Shown here: positions 34,976 through 44,600 of the stretch, in pieces
How the letters are laid out: each line of letters begins with the position of its first letter
Numbering within the stretch: position 1 is the stretch's first letter
Assembly: GCF_001921215.1 (NCBI RefSeq)
Contig: NZ_MSIF01000007.1
Span: forward strand, 248,001-312,000
Length of the DNA: 64,000 bases
Direction: 5' to 3'
From: Actinophytocola xinjiangensis
GTDB lineage: Bacteria; Actinomycetota; Actinomycetes; Mycobacteriales; Pseudonocardiaceae
The notes under the pieces: generated by a model
What the model saw: only the letters and a program-made list of their open reading frames with translations
What the model was told of the DNA's origin: nothing
Database searches by the model: none
Made by a program: the position numbers and the translations under genes

Positions 34976-35073
34976 TGCATACTCCTTCTGAATTACTTCC
35001 CTCACCACTAACCCATTCTTGAATTGACCGTCGGAGTCGTCGAATGTCGATTGAACTGGGTTCGGTAAGGGCT

Positions 35074-35514
35074 TTATTCTGTTCCGAGCGTTCCCCCAGC
35101 AAGATCAACAGGGTCCGGATACTCCCCTGGCGACCGCTTGGACTCCTTACCCAAGGACCCGTCAGAATCAGCGTGCTCACCGGGCCCACGATTGATCCGA
35201 CGTTCGTTCATGATGAGATCCTCAGGACTACTACCGATACCTCTGGAGCCCGGACGATCAGGACGCTGCACGGTTCCGGACGTGCCCCCAGCAGGATCAA
35301 CAGTGTACGGATACCCCCCTGGCAACCGCATGGACTCCTTATCCAAGGACCCGTCAGGACCGGCGCGCTCACCGGGCCCACGATTGATCCGAGGTTCGTT
35401 CATGATGAGATCCTCAGGACTGCCGATATCCCTGGAACCCGGACGATCAGGACGCGATTCAGGACTCGGCTCGGGCTTGTCGTCGGGATAAGGATGTGGG
35501 TTGTCGGCGATCAT
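35074..35514 (-). CDS. Repeat-containing hydrophilic protein (146 aa), HerA-operon partner
   Basis: A short protein made mostly of two copies of a ~60-residue unit. Each copy has RPDRPGSR, IGS-PEDLIMNE, RINRGPGE, DGSL-KES and VD-AGGT. It is rich in Pro, Gly, Asp and Arg and is probably disordered. The ATG overlaps the stop of the HerA gene (ATGA), so it belongs to that operon. Each repeat contains GGATCTCATCATGAA, which could act as an internal ribosome site giving a shorter product that starts at MNE. Function unknown; a flexible tail or adaptor for the ATPases is a guess. Confidence 0.55.
   Translation of the reverse strand: MIADNPHPYPDDKPEPSPESRPDRPGSRDIGSPEDLIMNEPRINRGPGERAGPDGSLDKESMRLPGGYPYTVDPAGGTSGTVQRPDRPGSRGIGSSPEDLIMNERRINRGPGEHADSDGSLGKESKRSPGEYPDPVDLAGGTLGTE
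35081..35454 (-). repeat. Two tandem ~185-bp direct repeats
   Basis: 35081-35265 and 35272-35454 are tandem copies with high identity. Shared runs include CACCGGGCCCACGATTGATC and TTCGTTCATGATGAGATCCT (plus strand). They encode the two protein repeats of the overlapping gene and differ by a few in-frame changes and one codon insertion. Confidence 0.8.
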
Positions 35515-38387
35515 CGCTGCTCCGGTGTGCGTGCGGTCGTGGCGTCGACGAGGACCCGAATTGGCCATTCGGTGGTCAGCCGAAGGAACTTCGATGCCTC
35601 GAGGAAACGCCCGCGTGATTCAGGTGCACGGCTGAGTTGGTTGATTGCGGCGGCATAGATGGGCGGGCTTTCTGTTCCGGTGATCACCGTGGGCGATGGA
35701 CGCCAATAGTCCGGATGCGCCTTCAGCTCAGCGAGTTGTTCGGCTTGCGTTCTCCCGACAAGATGGAGTCCGCGACGTGCCCAGGATTCGGTGTCGGGGT
35801 GTGGCAGGTCGACGTCATGAGAATCATCCTGGAGTAGCGATCGGCACACGTCGACCCATCGGTAGCGACCGGCCTGCCATTCCACTTCTGTGCCGTCGCA
35901 AGGTTGTATCGTGCCATTGAGTTGGCCACGCGCCTGGGTGGCAAGGTGGTTCGCGAGAGACTCAGGTTGGTAATGGAGGGCAAGGCTCGGATAGCGACTG
36001 TTGACAGCGGTCTCCACCCGGTGCGTTATGGCGCAGTCCAATATCGGCGGTGCCGCGCGTGCAGTAATAGCGGCAATCCATGGCCACGTTAGCGTTGGCG
36101 CCGGCATTCCCACCAGGTGCGCAGCAGCCAGTAGTTCGATCCACAGCGTGAGTTCCGGGTCGTTCGCGAGATGCGTTCCGTGGTTGATCGTGCGGAGAAC
36201 GCAGTGTACTGAGCGGCATCGCTCACTGCAGGCAGCACTTCGTGGTCGTGTCGTAGTGGCTGCAAGGACGGCGCCTGCCGAATATTCTCTATCCTCCCCG
36301 AGAGGAACTTGGATTCGCACGGGATGGTCCATGCCGTCGGCGAACGCGGCCGCACGACCAGGTGGGAGGGAGACGAGGTGCCGGGACTGCGCCTCGGTGA
36401 GGTTCATGGTGGCACCGACGGTATGCCGGTCGTCGTGCGCGGGAAGCCGATGAACGATCTTGAGCGCGGTGTTCTTGATGACGTCCTGGGTGATCTTCGA
36501 GGGGATCTGTTCGGCCACCAAGATACCTTCGCCGTAGGCGCGAGTTTCGGCGAGCAGGGCAGTGAACAGTTCGACGGCCTGGGCGGCCTGACTGCCGGGT
36601 GGCGCGCGTTTGAGCAGGCGGTGAGCCTCCTCGATGACGGTCAGGTGACGAAGACCTTGACCGGCACTAATGGGCTGGGTTCGTAGTTGTTCGTACAGTC
36701 GGATGAGGACAACGCCAATGAAAAATGCCTTGTCTTGGTCGTTGCCGATGTCCTCAATTTCGAGTACTGTGTTGCGACGCAGCAGGTCGGCGACGTCCAA
36801 AGGATGGCCACCCTCGAAGAACCGTCCCGGAGCGCCGAACCGGAGCGAGCCGATGCGGATATCGACGAAGCCACGGACGTTGTCCGTAACCTCTTTTCCG
36901 TAGCCGATACGTTCAACAACGTCGACCGCTGCGCGTTGCAGATCGCCCAGGGTCGGGTACTTCGGAGTGACAGCTGAGTTCCTGGGCATGTTGATCGTCG
37001 TGTCCCAGCCAACCTCATTATAGCAGCGGGCCAACGCCTGACTCAATACCTGCGGAAAGGGATCGCTGGCATCGAAGGCAGCGAGAAATAGCGCCCGAAG
37101 CATGTCAATGTGGGTCTGGAGCGGGAAACCTGGCTCGGGTTCAAGTGGGTTGAGTCCAACCGGAACCACGTCGGGGTCACCAGGGCGGATGACCGTGACC
37201 TGATCCGCGCCGATACGTCCGGCCATGCGTGCGTACTCAGCTTTGGCCGGCTCGATAACCAACCACGGGATCGCGGCGTGATACAGGCCCTCGAGGAGAT
37301 ATCGGATGGTTTGGGACTTGCCTGCCCCGGTCGCGCCCGTGACAAACGTGTGCCGGTTGAGTGTACTGTCACTGATGATAAAACTGCCGACACGCTGATG
37401 CCCGTCGTCAAGGACGTCGCCGAGCGCAATCGTCTTTCCGGTGTTGCTGGTTTCGGGAGTGACGTCAAAGTCAGTTCGATCGGTCAGATTAATGCCCGGT
37501 AGCTCGTGTTTCGGTGGACGAGTCAGCGCAGCCAACAGTTCCGCAGTCGCCGCGAACGGTGACTGCGGCTGATCGGGATCGTCGATGGTCGTGCTCAGGA
37601 CCTCGTTGAGACCAGTGGCCGCATGTGAGTGCGGGAAGAGGACATAGGGCAGCTCGTCGAGATCACTGGCACTACACAGCAAGGCGGCCGCACGCCGGAC
37701 GTTGCGGGACCTGGCTCCGCCGATGAGCACGTGCAAGTGCCACATTCCGCTGGTGCGGGCACGGCTCAGCTCGCGGTAGCGCGCCTGCGCCCGCTCCAAG
37801 GCGACCCGGCCCGGTTCGGAGTTCTCTCGCTGCCGCAGAGTGGGAATCTGAATCTCCAGGGTGGACAGCTCATCGTCCAATATCGTTGCAGTGAGCGGTT
37901 CAGCGAGGAGGAGCCACGTGAACGGCTCACGCAGATGGGTGATGTAGTCGTCGAAGCCGCCCCGCGGTTGCCGCCGTAGCGCCTGGTCCGGGGTCGGAGT
38001 CCAGAGCGCATCGAACTGGCCGGTGCATCGGATCCAGGCGGGTAGACTGGTCCAGTAGCGAAGGACTTCGCGCGTGTCGACCATCTCCGCGGTACTGCCT
38101 GGCGGGAACAACAGTGCTTCCGGCTCTCCGCCGCTCGTTATGGCGTCCGTAGCCGGCGGAAAGACCGGATGGCCACCATACAAGACATGAATACGAGGGT
38201 CGAGGTGTCGCCGTTCCCAGGCCACGACCAGCGTCGCGGCCGTTGGGCTGTCATTGATCAGTTCGGCGTGCGCTGCGGTCAACGCCGCGAACAGCTGGGC
38301 CCGCACTGGATCCGACTCCCGGCGATCCTCCGGCGGTCGCGGCACAGATCGCAATCGATAAAGCCGGGTCTCCTCACTGATACGCAC
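35511..38387 (-). CDS. HerA/DUF87-type ATPase (958 aa)
   Basis: A large P-loop ATPase of the HerA/VirB4 class. Walker A FVTGATGAGKSQT lies at residues ~348-360 and is followed by WLVIEPAKAEYARMAGRI; Walker B HLTVIEEAHRLL is near 581-592; the sensor region is LVAEQIPSKITQDVIKNTAL. The first ~340 residues resemble the N-terminal part of DUF87 and conjugation ATPases. A ~250-residue C-terminal extension is unlike known domains. Start: GTG at 38387, 14 bases after the stop of the upstream gene with AAGGA before it; the frame is open further up, inside that gene. GC content is clearly lower than in the flanks. Likely a hexameric DNA translocase or motor for a defence or transfer system. Confidence 0.85.
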   Translation of the reverse strand: MRISEETRLYRLRSVPRPPEDRRESDPVRAQLFAALTAAHAELINDSPTAATLVVAWERRHLDPRIHVLYGGHPVFPPATDAITSGGEPEALLFPPGSTAEMVDTREVLRYWTSLPAWIRCTGQFDALWTPTPDQALRRQPRGGFDDYITHLREPFTWLLLAEPLTATILDDELSTLEIQIPTLRQRENSEPGRVALERAQARYRELSRARTSGMWHLHVLIGGARSRNVRRAAALLCSASDLDELPYVLFPHSHAATGLNEVLSTTIDDPDQPQSPFAATAELLAALTRPPKHELPGINLTDRTDFDVTPETSNTGKTIALGDVLDDGHQRVGSFIISDSTLNRHTFVTGATGAGKSQTIRYLLEGLYHAAIPWLVIEPAKAEYARMAGRIGADQVTVIRPGDPDVVPVGLNPLEPEPGFPLQTHIDMLRALFLAAFDASDPFPQVLSQALARCYNEVGWDTTINMPRNSAVTPKYPTLGDLQRAAVDVVERIGYGKEVTDNVRGFVDIRIGSLRFGAPGRFFEGGHPLDVADLLRRNTVLEIEDIGNDQDKAFFIGVVLIRLYEQLRTQPISAGQGLRHLTVIEEAHRLLKRAPPGSQAAQAVELFTALLAETRAYGEGILVAEQIPSKITQDVIKNTALKIVHRLPAHDDRHTVGATMNLTEAQSRHLVSLPPGRAAAFADGMDHPVRIQVPLGEDREYSAGAVLAATTTRPRSAACSERCRSVHCVLRTINHGTHLANDPELTLWIELLAAAHLVGMPAPTLTWPWIAAITARAAPPILDCAITHRVETAVNSRYPSLALHYQPESLANHLATQARGQLNGTIQPCDGTEVEWQAGRYRWVDVCRSLLQDDSHDVDLPHPDTESWARRGLHLVGRTQAEQLAELKAHPDYWRPSPTVITGTESPPIYAAAINQLSRAPESRGRFLEASKFLRLTTEWPIRVLVDATTARTPEQR

Positions 38388-38400
38388 CTCGGTCTGTTCC

Positions 38401-40299
38401 TTACTGTCGTGGTGTGGTGGCGACCTGCTCGAGCAGGACAATGCCGGGATTGCAGTCCCCCGCCACGACGCGACGGCCGCCGCTTCCCGTTTCCACAAGA
38501 ATGTAGGACGTTGCCGGAAGTCCCTGGATCTCCGTCGGTTCGATCGTGAACTCATAGACCCGCGACTCCGTGGTGCCGGTCGAGGAGGAGTCCGCTGCGG
38601 ACCGGCTGCCCGTGCTCTGCCAGGTACGTGACCGCGATGCGGTAGTGGACGTTGACCTGCCCTTGGCGTCGCTGCGACCGTGTCCGGCATGCCACCCGGA
38701 ATTCTCGCTCTGCGTCCTGCTCGTCGATGTATTTGTTCCCCGCGATTCGGAGGTCCCTTCCTGCGCGCCGAGACCCTCACTTGTGCCCATGGTGAAGGTC
38801 TGTCCAACCTGTTTGGTGAGCTGGCTGATCACAAACTTGTGGTCCTTGCCGATAAACTCCGATGCCTTGGCGGCTTCCTTGGCGTTACCCAGTCGCATGA
38901 CGATCGTGGCACTGTCCGACGTGCCCATCAAGTGCTCCACGTCACCGCGCAGATGTTCCAGCAGGAGGATTAGCCGCACGCCTACTCTACGAGCCTGCCT
39001 GGCTATCGCTTCCAGACTCCTCAACCCGAAATGATCAGCTCCGGCCACGAATACCACATCCCGGCCGCTGTCCTGCGTTCGTGTTCGCATGACGTGTAGC
39101 AGATGGTGGAATATGAGCCGTTCCACCAGTTCCTTGCGATCCGAGTGTCGGACAGTGGTCGTCACCACGGCCAATCCTTTCGATGGCCACCGCATCGACT
39201 CCGACACTGTGGCGCGGACAGCCTGGGCATCTTCGTGGGCCAACAGGTGCAGCGTCTCGATCAGAAACCGCAGCTCGTTCTTCTCTTGCTCACCGTGTCC
39301 AACCGAGTCGATCAACTTCGTCAGCGCCTTTACCTCATCAGCGGTGAGCTGTCCGTCCTCGGGGGGATCGCGACGCAGAACCCGCAGCCCGGCCACCAAA
39401 CGTGTGAAGGTAATCGCACCGCCCAAGAGCTCGGTGACCATCCTCAACAGGCTGAGATCAGTGGATGATCGATGATCGGTCGCCGTACCGCCCTGACGTG
39501 CACCGCGGACCGAATCTGCCAGCAGGTCGACGATCTCTTCCCCGGCGAGACCTGCCAGCAGAGTACTTGGTCCGACTGTGGATGGGAAATCGATCTCGTT
39601 CACCGAAATCCTGCGCAAGGAGGCGAACTCCGCCAACCCGCCGGCCACCTGCTGCTCGGTGAAATCCAACACCAGGATACGGCTGCCACCCGACAACAAC
39701 GAACTGCCCAGCGTAGTGATCAGACTCGCCCACCCGTCCGGAGTCCCACCAAACACATCCACCCGACTAGCTCGTGCCCGCAGTCGCAGTGGGTACCACC
39801 GCTGGATCGACTCGCGTCGGCGGCGGTCGTTCTCGCTATGGGCACGCACCTGCGCATGCCAACGCCCTTCCATCACTTGAAACCTGACGAACTGGGTCTG
39901 CCGTCGCCGACTCGCATCCTGTTGCGCCCATCTGATTTGCCAGGACGGCAGCAACACCATGGACAGGCATACCACAATCCCGACAACGAGCACCACAGCG
40001 CCCAACGCCCCCAGCGCCCCGGCCAAGAACGCATCGTCGTCGCGGAGGTATTCCGCGACGAACAGCAGCGTCGCGGCCACGACCACGGACACCAGCCGCG
40101 TCGGTAGCATGCGCAACTTCTCCGCACGCCTCGTCGTCCACCGGCTGACATCCAGCGCAGACGGCTCCCGCCACATGGGACGCTGACCTGCCAACGGACT
40201 GGGAGCTACTTCCGGAGGCTCGACGTACTCCCAGCCCCACCGTTCCACCGGCACAAACAATAGATCAGCCAGACTTGCGTCTGCAGACTGACTTCCCAC
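38401..40299 (-). CDS. Membrane-anchored degenerate TraD/HerA-like ATPase (632 aa)
   Basis: Two transmembrane helices (residues ~66-84 and ~91-117) are followed by an ATPase-like core in which the P-loop is broken: VDVFGGTPDGWASLITTLGS lacks the Lys. ILVLDFTEQQVAGG, DVVFVAGADHFGLRSLEAIA (Walker-B-like) and LGNAKEAAKASEFIGKDHKF follow, as in coupling-protein ATPases. A Ser/Thr-rich linker (~530-590) leads to a beta domain (YEFTIEPTEIQGLPATSYIL). A TTGACA-N17-CATTAT promoter at 40366-40394 rules out starts above it; the GTG at 40299 has GGGGG 5 bases upstream and fits best, with GTG 40314 second. It is the first gene of the HerA operon and probably anchors the HerA partner at the membrane. Confidence 0.75.
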   Translation of the reverse strand: MGSQSADASLADLLFVPVERWGWEYVEPPEVAPSPLAGQRPMWREPSALDVSRWTTRRAEKLRMLPTRLVSVVVAATLLFVAEYLRDDDAFLAGALGALGAVVLVVGIVVCLSMVLLPSWQIRWAQQDASRRRQTQFVRFQVMEGRWHAQVRAHSENDRRRRESIQRWYPLRLRARASRVDVFGGTPDGWASLITTLGSSLLSGGSRILVLDFTEQQVAGGLAEFASLRRISVNEIDFPSTVGPSTLLAGLAGEEIVDLLADSVRGARQGGTATDHRSSTDLSLLRMVTELLGGAITFTRLVAGLRVLRRDPPEDGQLTADEVKALTKLIDSVGHGEQEKNELRFLIETLHLLAHEDAQAVRATVSESMRWPSKGLAVVTTTVRHSDRKELVERLIFHHLLHVMRTRTQDSGRDVVFVAGADHFGLRSLEAIARQARRVGVRLILLLEHLRGDVEHLMGTSDSATIVMRLGNAKEAAKASEFIGKDHKFVISQLTKQVGQTFTMGTSEGLGAQEGTSESRGTNTSTSRTQSENSGWHAGHGRSDAKGRSTSTTASRSRTWQSTGSRSAADSSSTGTTESRVYEFTIEPTEIQGLPATSYILVETGSGGRRVVAGDCNPGIVLLEQVATTPRQ

Positions 40300-40365
40300 T
40301 TGATCCCCCGGCACATCGAGAAAGAGTCGAAACTCCCATCGGACGACTATGTGAAATTCGCGTAC

Positions 40366-40394
40366 ATAATGACCGATAGCACCCTTGCTGTCAA
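40366..40394 (-). promoter_or_regulatory. Promoter of the HerA operon
   Basis: On the minus strand, TTGACA (40389-40394), a 17-base spacer and CATTAT (40366-40371) lie in A/T-richer sequence about 70 bases before the start of the membrane ATPase gene. A perfect -35 box with correct spacing makes it the best candidate promoter for the operon. Confidence 0.6.
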
Positions 40395-40599
40395 GGCAAT
40401 CAGCGTAGATCTTCACCCGGCGTTTCAGGGCATGCGCGATGAAAGTGGCCGGAGTCAGGGCGATCTACTGAATATTACCTGCGCGGGTGACGGGGCCGGT
40501 CCGCCCGCTGCCAAGGATATGCCGTTTTGCTCAGAAAAGACCGACGAAGCCGGCGGCGATGTCAACCGGGGCGCATCAGGGAAGTCGGACGCTTGGAGC

Positions 40600-41340
40600 A
40601 CGGCCAGGCACGATCCGGGGATCTTGTCGGCGTCCAGTGACTGGCCCCCTCCAGTGGCCGCGGCACCGGTGCGAGGCAGTTCGACGGCGTGTCCCAGCGG
40701 ATCAGTTCGCGGAGTGCGCCCGGATGTGTTCAGCAGCCACAGCCGTTACCTCGGCGGAGAACCCGTAACGCGCTCAACTCGGGTCCGCGACGACCAGATC
40801 TCCCCTCCCGAGTCGCAGATGATCTTGTTGCCCAGCGGACGGATGCTGCACACGTCCACCACGTTGACGCTGATGCCCTGCGCGGCGAGCAGGTCGGCCG
40901 CCCGTTCCGTCTCGTGGCCCATCAGCGAGGTGGCCACGACCGTGCCGGTCACATACCTGGCCCTTGCCGAACAGAATCGTCACGGCCTTCTCCTGCACCT
41001 CACCCTCGATCTCGTGCAACCCAGTGTTCATGAGGACCAACATGCCCTCGGTGTCCGCCGGCGCCGCAACGCACAGTGAGAGAAAGTGCCCGAAAGCCGA
41101 GTGCTGGCCTGGGGAGTGCGTCGCGCCCTGCCCCGACCCGGCCGACGACACCCCGTATCACCACCGGGACACCCTTGTCGTCGAACACGTAACGTCACTT
41201 CGACGCGATGTTGATCAGGCCGTCCAGCGCGAGGAATTACGGTACAGGTCGGCCAGTACCTCCTCGACACTGCGAATTGTAATTGCGCCCGTCGTGGCGC
41301 CGCGGCCCTGGGCATTACCGGAGCATCGCCAGACGGCGAT
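40600..41340 (-). pseudogene. Decayed 2-oxoacid dehydrogenase E1-beta (transketolase-type) gene
   Basis: Minus-strand fragments in shifting frames spell parts of an E1-beta subunit. About 41.19-41.13 kb gives VFDDKGVPVVIRGVVGR; another frame gives GQGATHSPGQHSAFGHF and MLVLMNTGL (about 41.14-41.0); a third gives GTVVATSLMGHETERAADLL and AAQGISVNVVDVCSIRPLG (40.95-40.8); a further shift gives GDLVVADPS and then FSAEVTAVAAEHIRAHSAN (40.8-40.68). The order matches the family, so this is one gene with at least three frameshifts and no usable start. It may be a relic of the site into which the island was inserted, or a relic carried by it. Confidence 0.75.
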
Positions 41341-41458
41341 CCTCAGGACGTAGCAGATGTACGCGCCGCAGATCACCAATCATAATTGGAATAGTCTTAC
41401 TTTTATGCAGACGGTTCCCTGTTTCCGCAGGTCAAGTAGTTATGAACACTACACTGGG

Positions 41459-41629
41459 GAAGGGGATCAAATCCGGACAGCCCGATAGTCACGAAGAGCG
41501 ACTGGTTCTGGCCATAAACCCAGGCCAGCGTCCTTTCTGCCGGCCTGATGTCGATCTTGCCGGACTGTCCGCCTTGTTCTGAACGAAGACCCTCAGGGGG
41601 TGGAGGGAGAAGATCGGGAGTCGATCATG
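41459..41629 (+). repeat. Flanking repeat, right copy
   Basis: Diverged direct copy of 34469-34648. GGAAGGGGATCAAATCC and GGACAGCCCGA resemble the tRNA-like start of the left copy in degraded form; CTGGTTCTGG (41502-41511) and CCCAGGCCAG form a hairpin; the end is TCGATCATG. Over 128 aligned bases about 64% match without any gap. Apart from it, 41341-41690 shows no gene; 41341-41458 is A/T-richer sequence with nothing recognised. Confidence 0.55.
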
Positions 41630-41690
41630 TCAGGGGGAAGATGGTCTGTCCGCCGATGGCAGATAGCGCGCCGTGCTGATCGCGGCCAGG

Positions 41691-44600
41691 TCAGCACGGT
41701 GGTTGGTAGGACATCCCGGGAAAGTAACTGTCCCATTCGGCTTGGGTGATGTCGTGTCGGATGTTGTGGCAGATGCGGGTGGCCGCGCGTTCGGGGTCGA
41801 TTTCCCAGAGTCGCGCGGTGCCGTCACCGCTGCCGGAGACCAGTGTGTGCTCGTCACGGAAACTTATCCATTCGGCAACTCCGCGGTGGCCGACGAGAGC
41901 GCCAAGAGCGCTGGGGTTACGGGGATCAGCGAGATCCCACAGGTGGAGGGTGCCGTCGAGACCGCCGGTGGCCAGCGTCTTTCCGTCGGGGCTGAAGGCT
42001 ATCGACATCGTTCCCCTGAGTTGGTCGGGCATCTTCCCGATGAGAGTGAGTTCAGTCGGGTCGCTGGTGTCCCACAGTGTCGCCTCCCGCCCGGTTCCGG
42101 CGACTGCCAGGATATGCGCGTCCGGGCTGAATGCCACGGGCACGACGTCGTGACCGGTCCTGATGACGTCGAGGGCGCGTGGGTCGCGTGGGTCGGTGAC
42201 GTCCCAGAGCCTGGCTGTATCATCGGCGTTTCCTGTGACCATGATCATCCGGCCGGAGCTGTTTTCGCTGATGGCCAACGTGTTGACGAAATCACCAACA
42301 CCGGTGATCGGGCTCAGCCGCGCGGGGCCAGTCGGATCAGTGACGTCCCAGAGCTCGATCGTCGCGTCTGAACCGCCCGCGGCCACGGTGCGGCCGTCGG
42401 GTGAGAACGCCACGGCGGTCAGCGAGACGGCGTTGGTGAGTGTGACAACGAACTTGGGCTCACTGTGGTTGGTGACGTTCCAGAGCTTCACGGTCCGGTC
42501 GGTGCTGGCGGTGGCGAGCAGGTTCCCGTCCGGACTGAACGCAACCGCCTGGACGTCGTCGTCGTGGTCGCCGAGAGTGGCCAGCCTCCGCATCCGGTCC
42601 GGGTTGGTGACATCCCACAGGCTGGCGGTGTGGTCAGCGCTGGCGGTCGCCAGAATCCGCCTGCTCGGGTCGAGTGCCACGAACAAGATGGGGGCGGGGT
42701 GTGCGGCGATGAGTGGCGGCGGCATGTCCCACAGCCGGACGGTGTGATCCGCGCTGCCGGTGACCACGGTCCGCCCGTCAGGACTGAAGTGAACCGAGCT
42801 GATGCCGGAGGTGTGGCCGGGATAGCTGGTCATGACGAACGGCTCGCGCGGGTTGGTGACGTTCCACAGCCGCAGTACGCCGTCCCAGGAGCCCGTGGCA
42901 AGTGTGCGGCCGTCCGGGCTGAACGCGACGGTGGGGACGGGAAGAGTGGTCGTTCCGCCGAGGACCGACAGTTCGGTCGCGTTCGCCGGATCGGTGACGT
43001 CCCAGAGTCGGGCGGTCGTGTCGAAACTGCCGCTGGCGAGGGTTCGACCGTCTTGACTGAAGACCAGTGACCGAACCGCGCCCGTGTGGCCGTCGACAGT
43101 GTCCAACGCGTGTGTGGCCTGCGGGGTGCTGACATCCCACAACCGCACGAGGCCGTCGTCGCCGCCGCTGGCCAAGGTGCGCCCGTCGGGGCTGAAAGCG
43201 ACGGCGAGCACGTTGCCACTGCGGGGGGACAGCGTGCGGACGCGCGACGGCTGGTGAGGGTCGGACACGTCCCACAGCCGTATCGTCTGATCCCCACCCA
43301 CGGTCGCCATGAGGTGCCCGTCCGGGCTGAAGGCGATGCCGAACACCGCGCCCGCGTGCCCGTGGAACTCGGCCTGAGGCTGGCTGACGTCCGTGACGTC
43401 CCACAGTCGTACCGAGCCGTCCTCGGTTCCGGCGGCGAGTAGCCGACTGGACCGACCGTGTCCGAAAGCCAGTGCCCAGACGATGCCCGCGTTATCGAGC
43501 ACTACACGTGGTCTGGTCGGGCTGTGTGGATCGGCCGTGCCCCACAGCCGGACGGAGCCATCCTTCCCGCCGCTGGCCACCGCACGACCGTCGGAACTGT
43601 AGGCGACCTTCTCGATGATGTTGGTGTGGCCGGTCAGTGGGACGGCGAACGTGTCGGCGGCCAGGCTGAGCAGGCTGCCTCTGGCCTCGATCGTAGGGCT
43701 GATCCGGTAGGCGGCCAGGCTGATCTGGGTCGCCAGCGGTGGGTCGTTGCGGTGCTCTCGCATCGCGGCACCCGCTGCCTGACGGGAGGTCTCCACATCA
43801 CGAAGTTTGAACGCAGCCCTGGCGCTGACGAGGACACCAATGCTAGCCACGATGGCAACCACCAGGACGGCCGTGAGTCCGGCAACGAGTTGACGTAGCC
43901 GCCGGACCCGGCGTCGGGCGGCGGCCTGCTCGTCCTGTTCATGCTGGATGGACGCCGTGAGGAAACGCTGAACCAGTGGAGAGATCTTAGTGCTTCGGGC
44001 GGGGCTTTCGGCCCATTCCCGTGCGGTGGCGAGCCGGCCCCCTCGGTAAAGGCCGGCGTCGTCCTCGCCGTCGCGCTCCCACGCTTCGGCTGCCTCTCTG
44101 AGCTGTTGACCGATGAGCAACCCGCTGCGGTTGGCCGTGATCCAGTCCGCCAGCCGCGGCCAGGCGCGGATCAGAGCCTCGTGGATGATTTCCACCGTGT
44201 TGCGGTCCAGCGCGTCCTCGCCGGCGACCACGAGCCGTTTGGCGACCAGGTCCTTGAGCACGGTGAAGGAGGCGTCCGGGTCAGGCGCGTCGTTGACGAG
44301 CGTGTCGAATTCGACGATGCGGCGGGTATCCTCCGTTCCGTCACCCACTTTGATCATCTGCAGCAACACGTACTGGATCGCATCCTGCTGCGCCTTGTCA
44401 CAGCTCAGGTAGATCGTTTCCGCGGTCGTGGCGATCGCGGAGTTGATGCGGCCACCCTTGTGGTAGCCAGCGTGGGTCAACGTGTTGTGGTCGCGATTGT
44501 CACAAGTTGTCCGCAACGCGTGGGCCAGCAGAGGAAGCCGGCGTGGGTCGTAGCTGGGCACGTCATCCCCGGACACGGCGTCGCGATAGAGATCGTTCAG

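Noticed and set aside
34732-34980. Minus-strand frame of 82 codons starting at an ATG after AAGGAG
   Set aside because: The ATG is only one base from the ribosome site, the product is nearly all Pro/Thr/His, and it reads through the terminator hairpin.
34602-34991. Plus-strand frame of 129 codons next to the left repeat
   Set aside because: Trp/Gly/Val-rich with no ribosome site, and it runs across the hairpin and the minus-strand peptide gene.
40746-41151. Intact small transketolase-like genes
   Set aside because: The pieces lie in different frames of one former gene with no starts of their own, so they are called a pseudogene.
41691-43700. A tandem DNA repeat or CRISPR-like array
   Set aside because: The periodic similarity is the WD40 protein repeats; spacing and sequence vary and no identical repeats or spacers exist. 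No CRISPR array is seen anywhere in the window.
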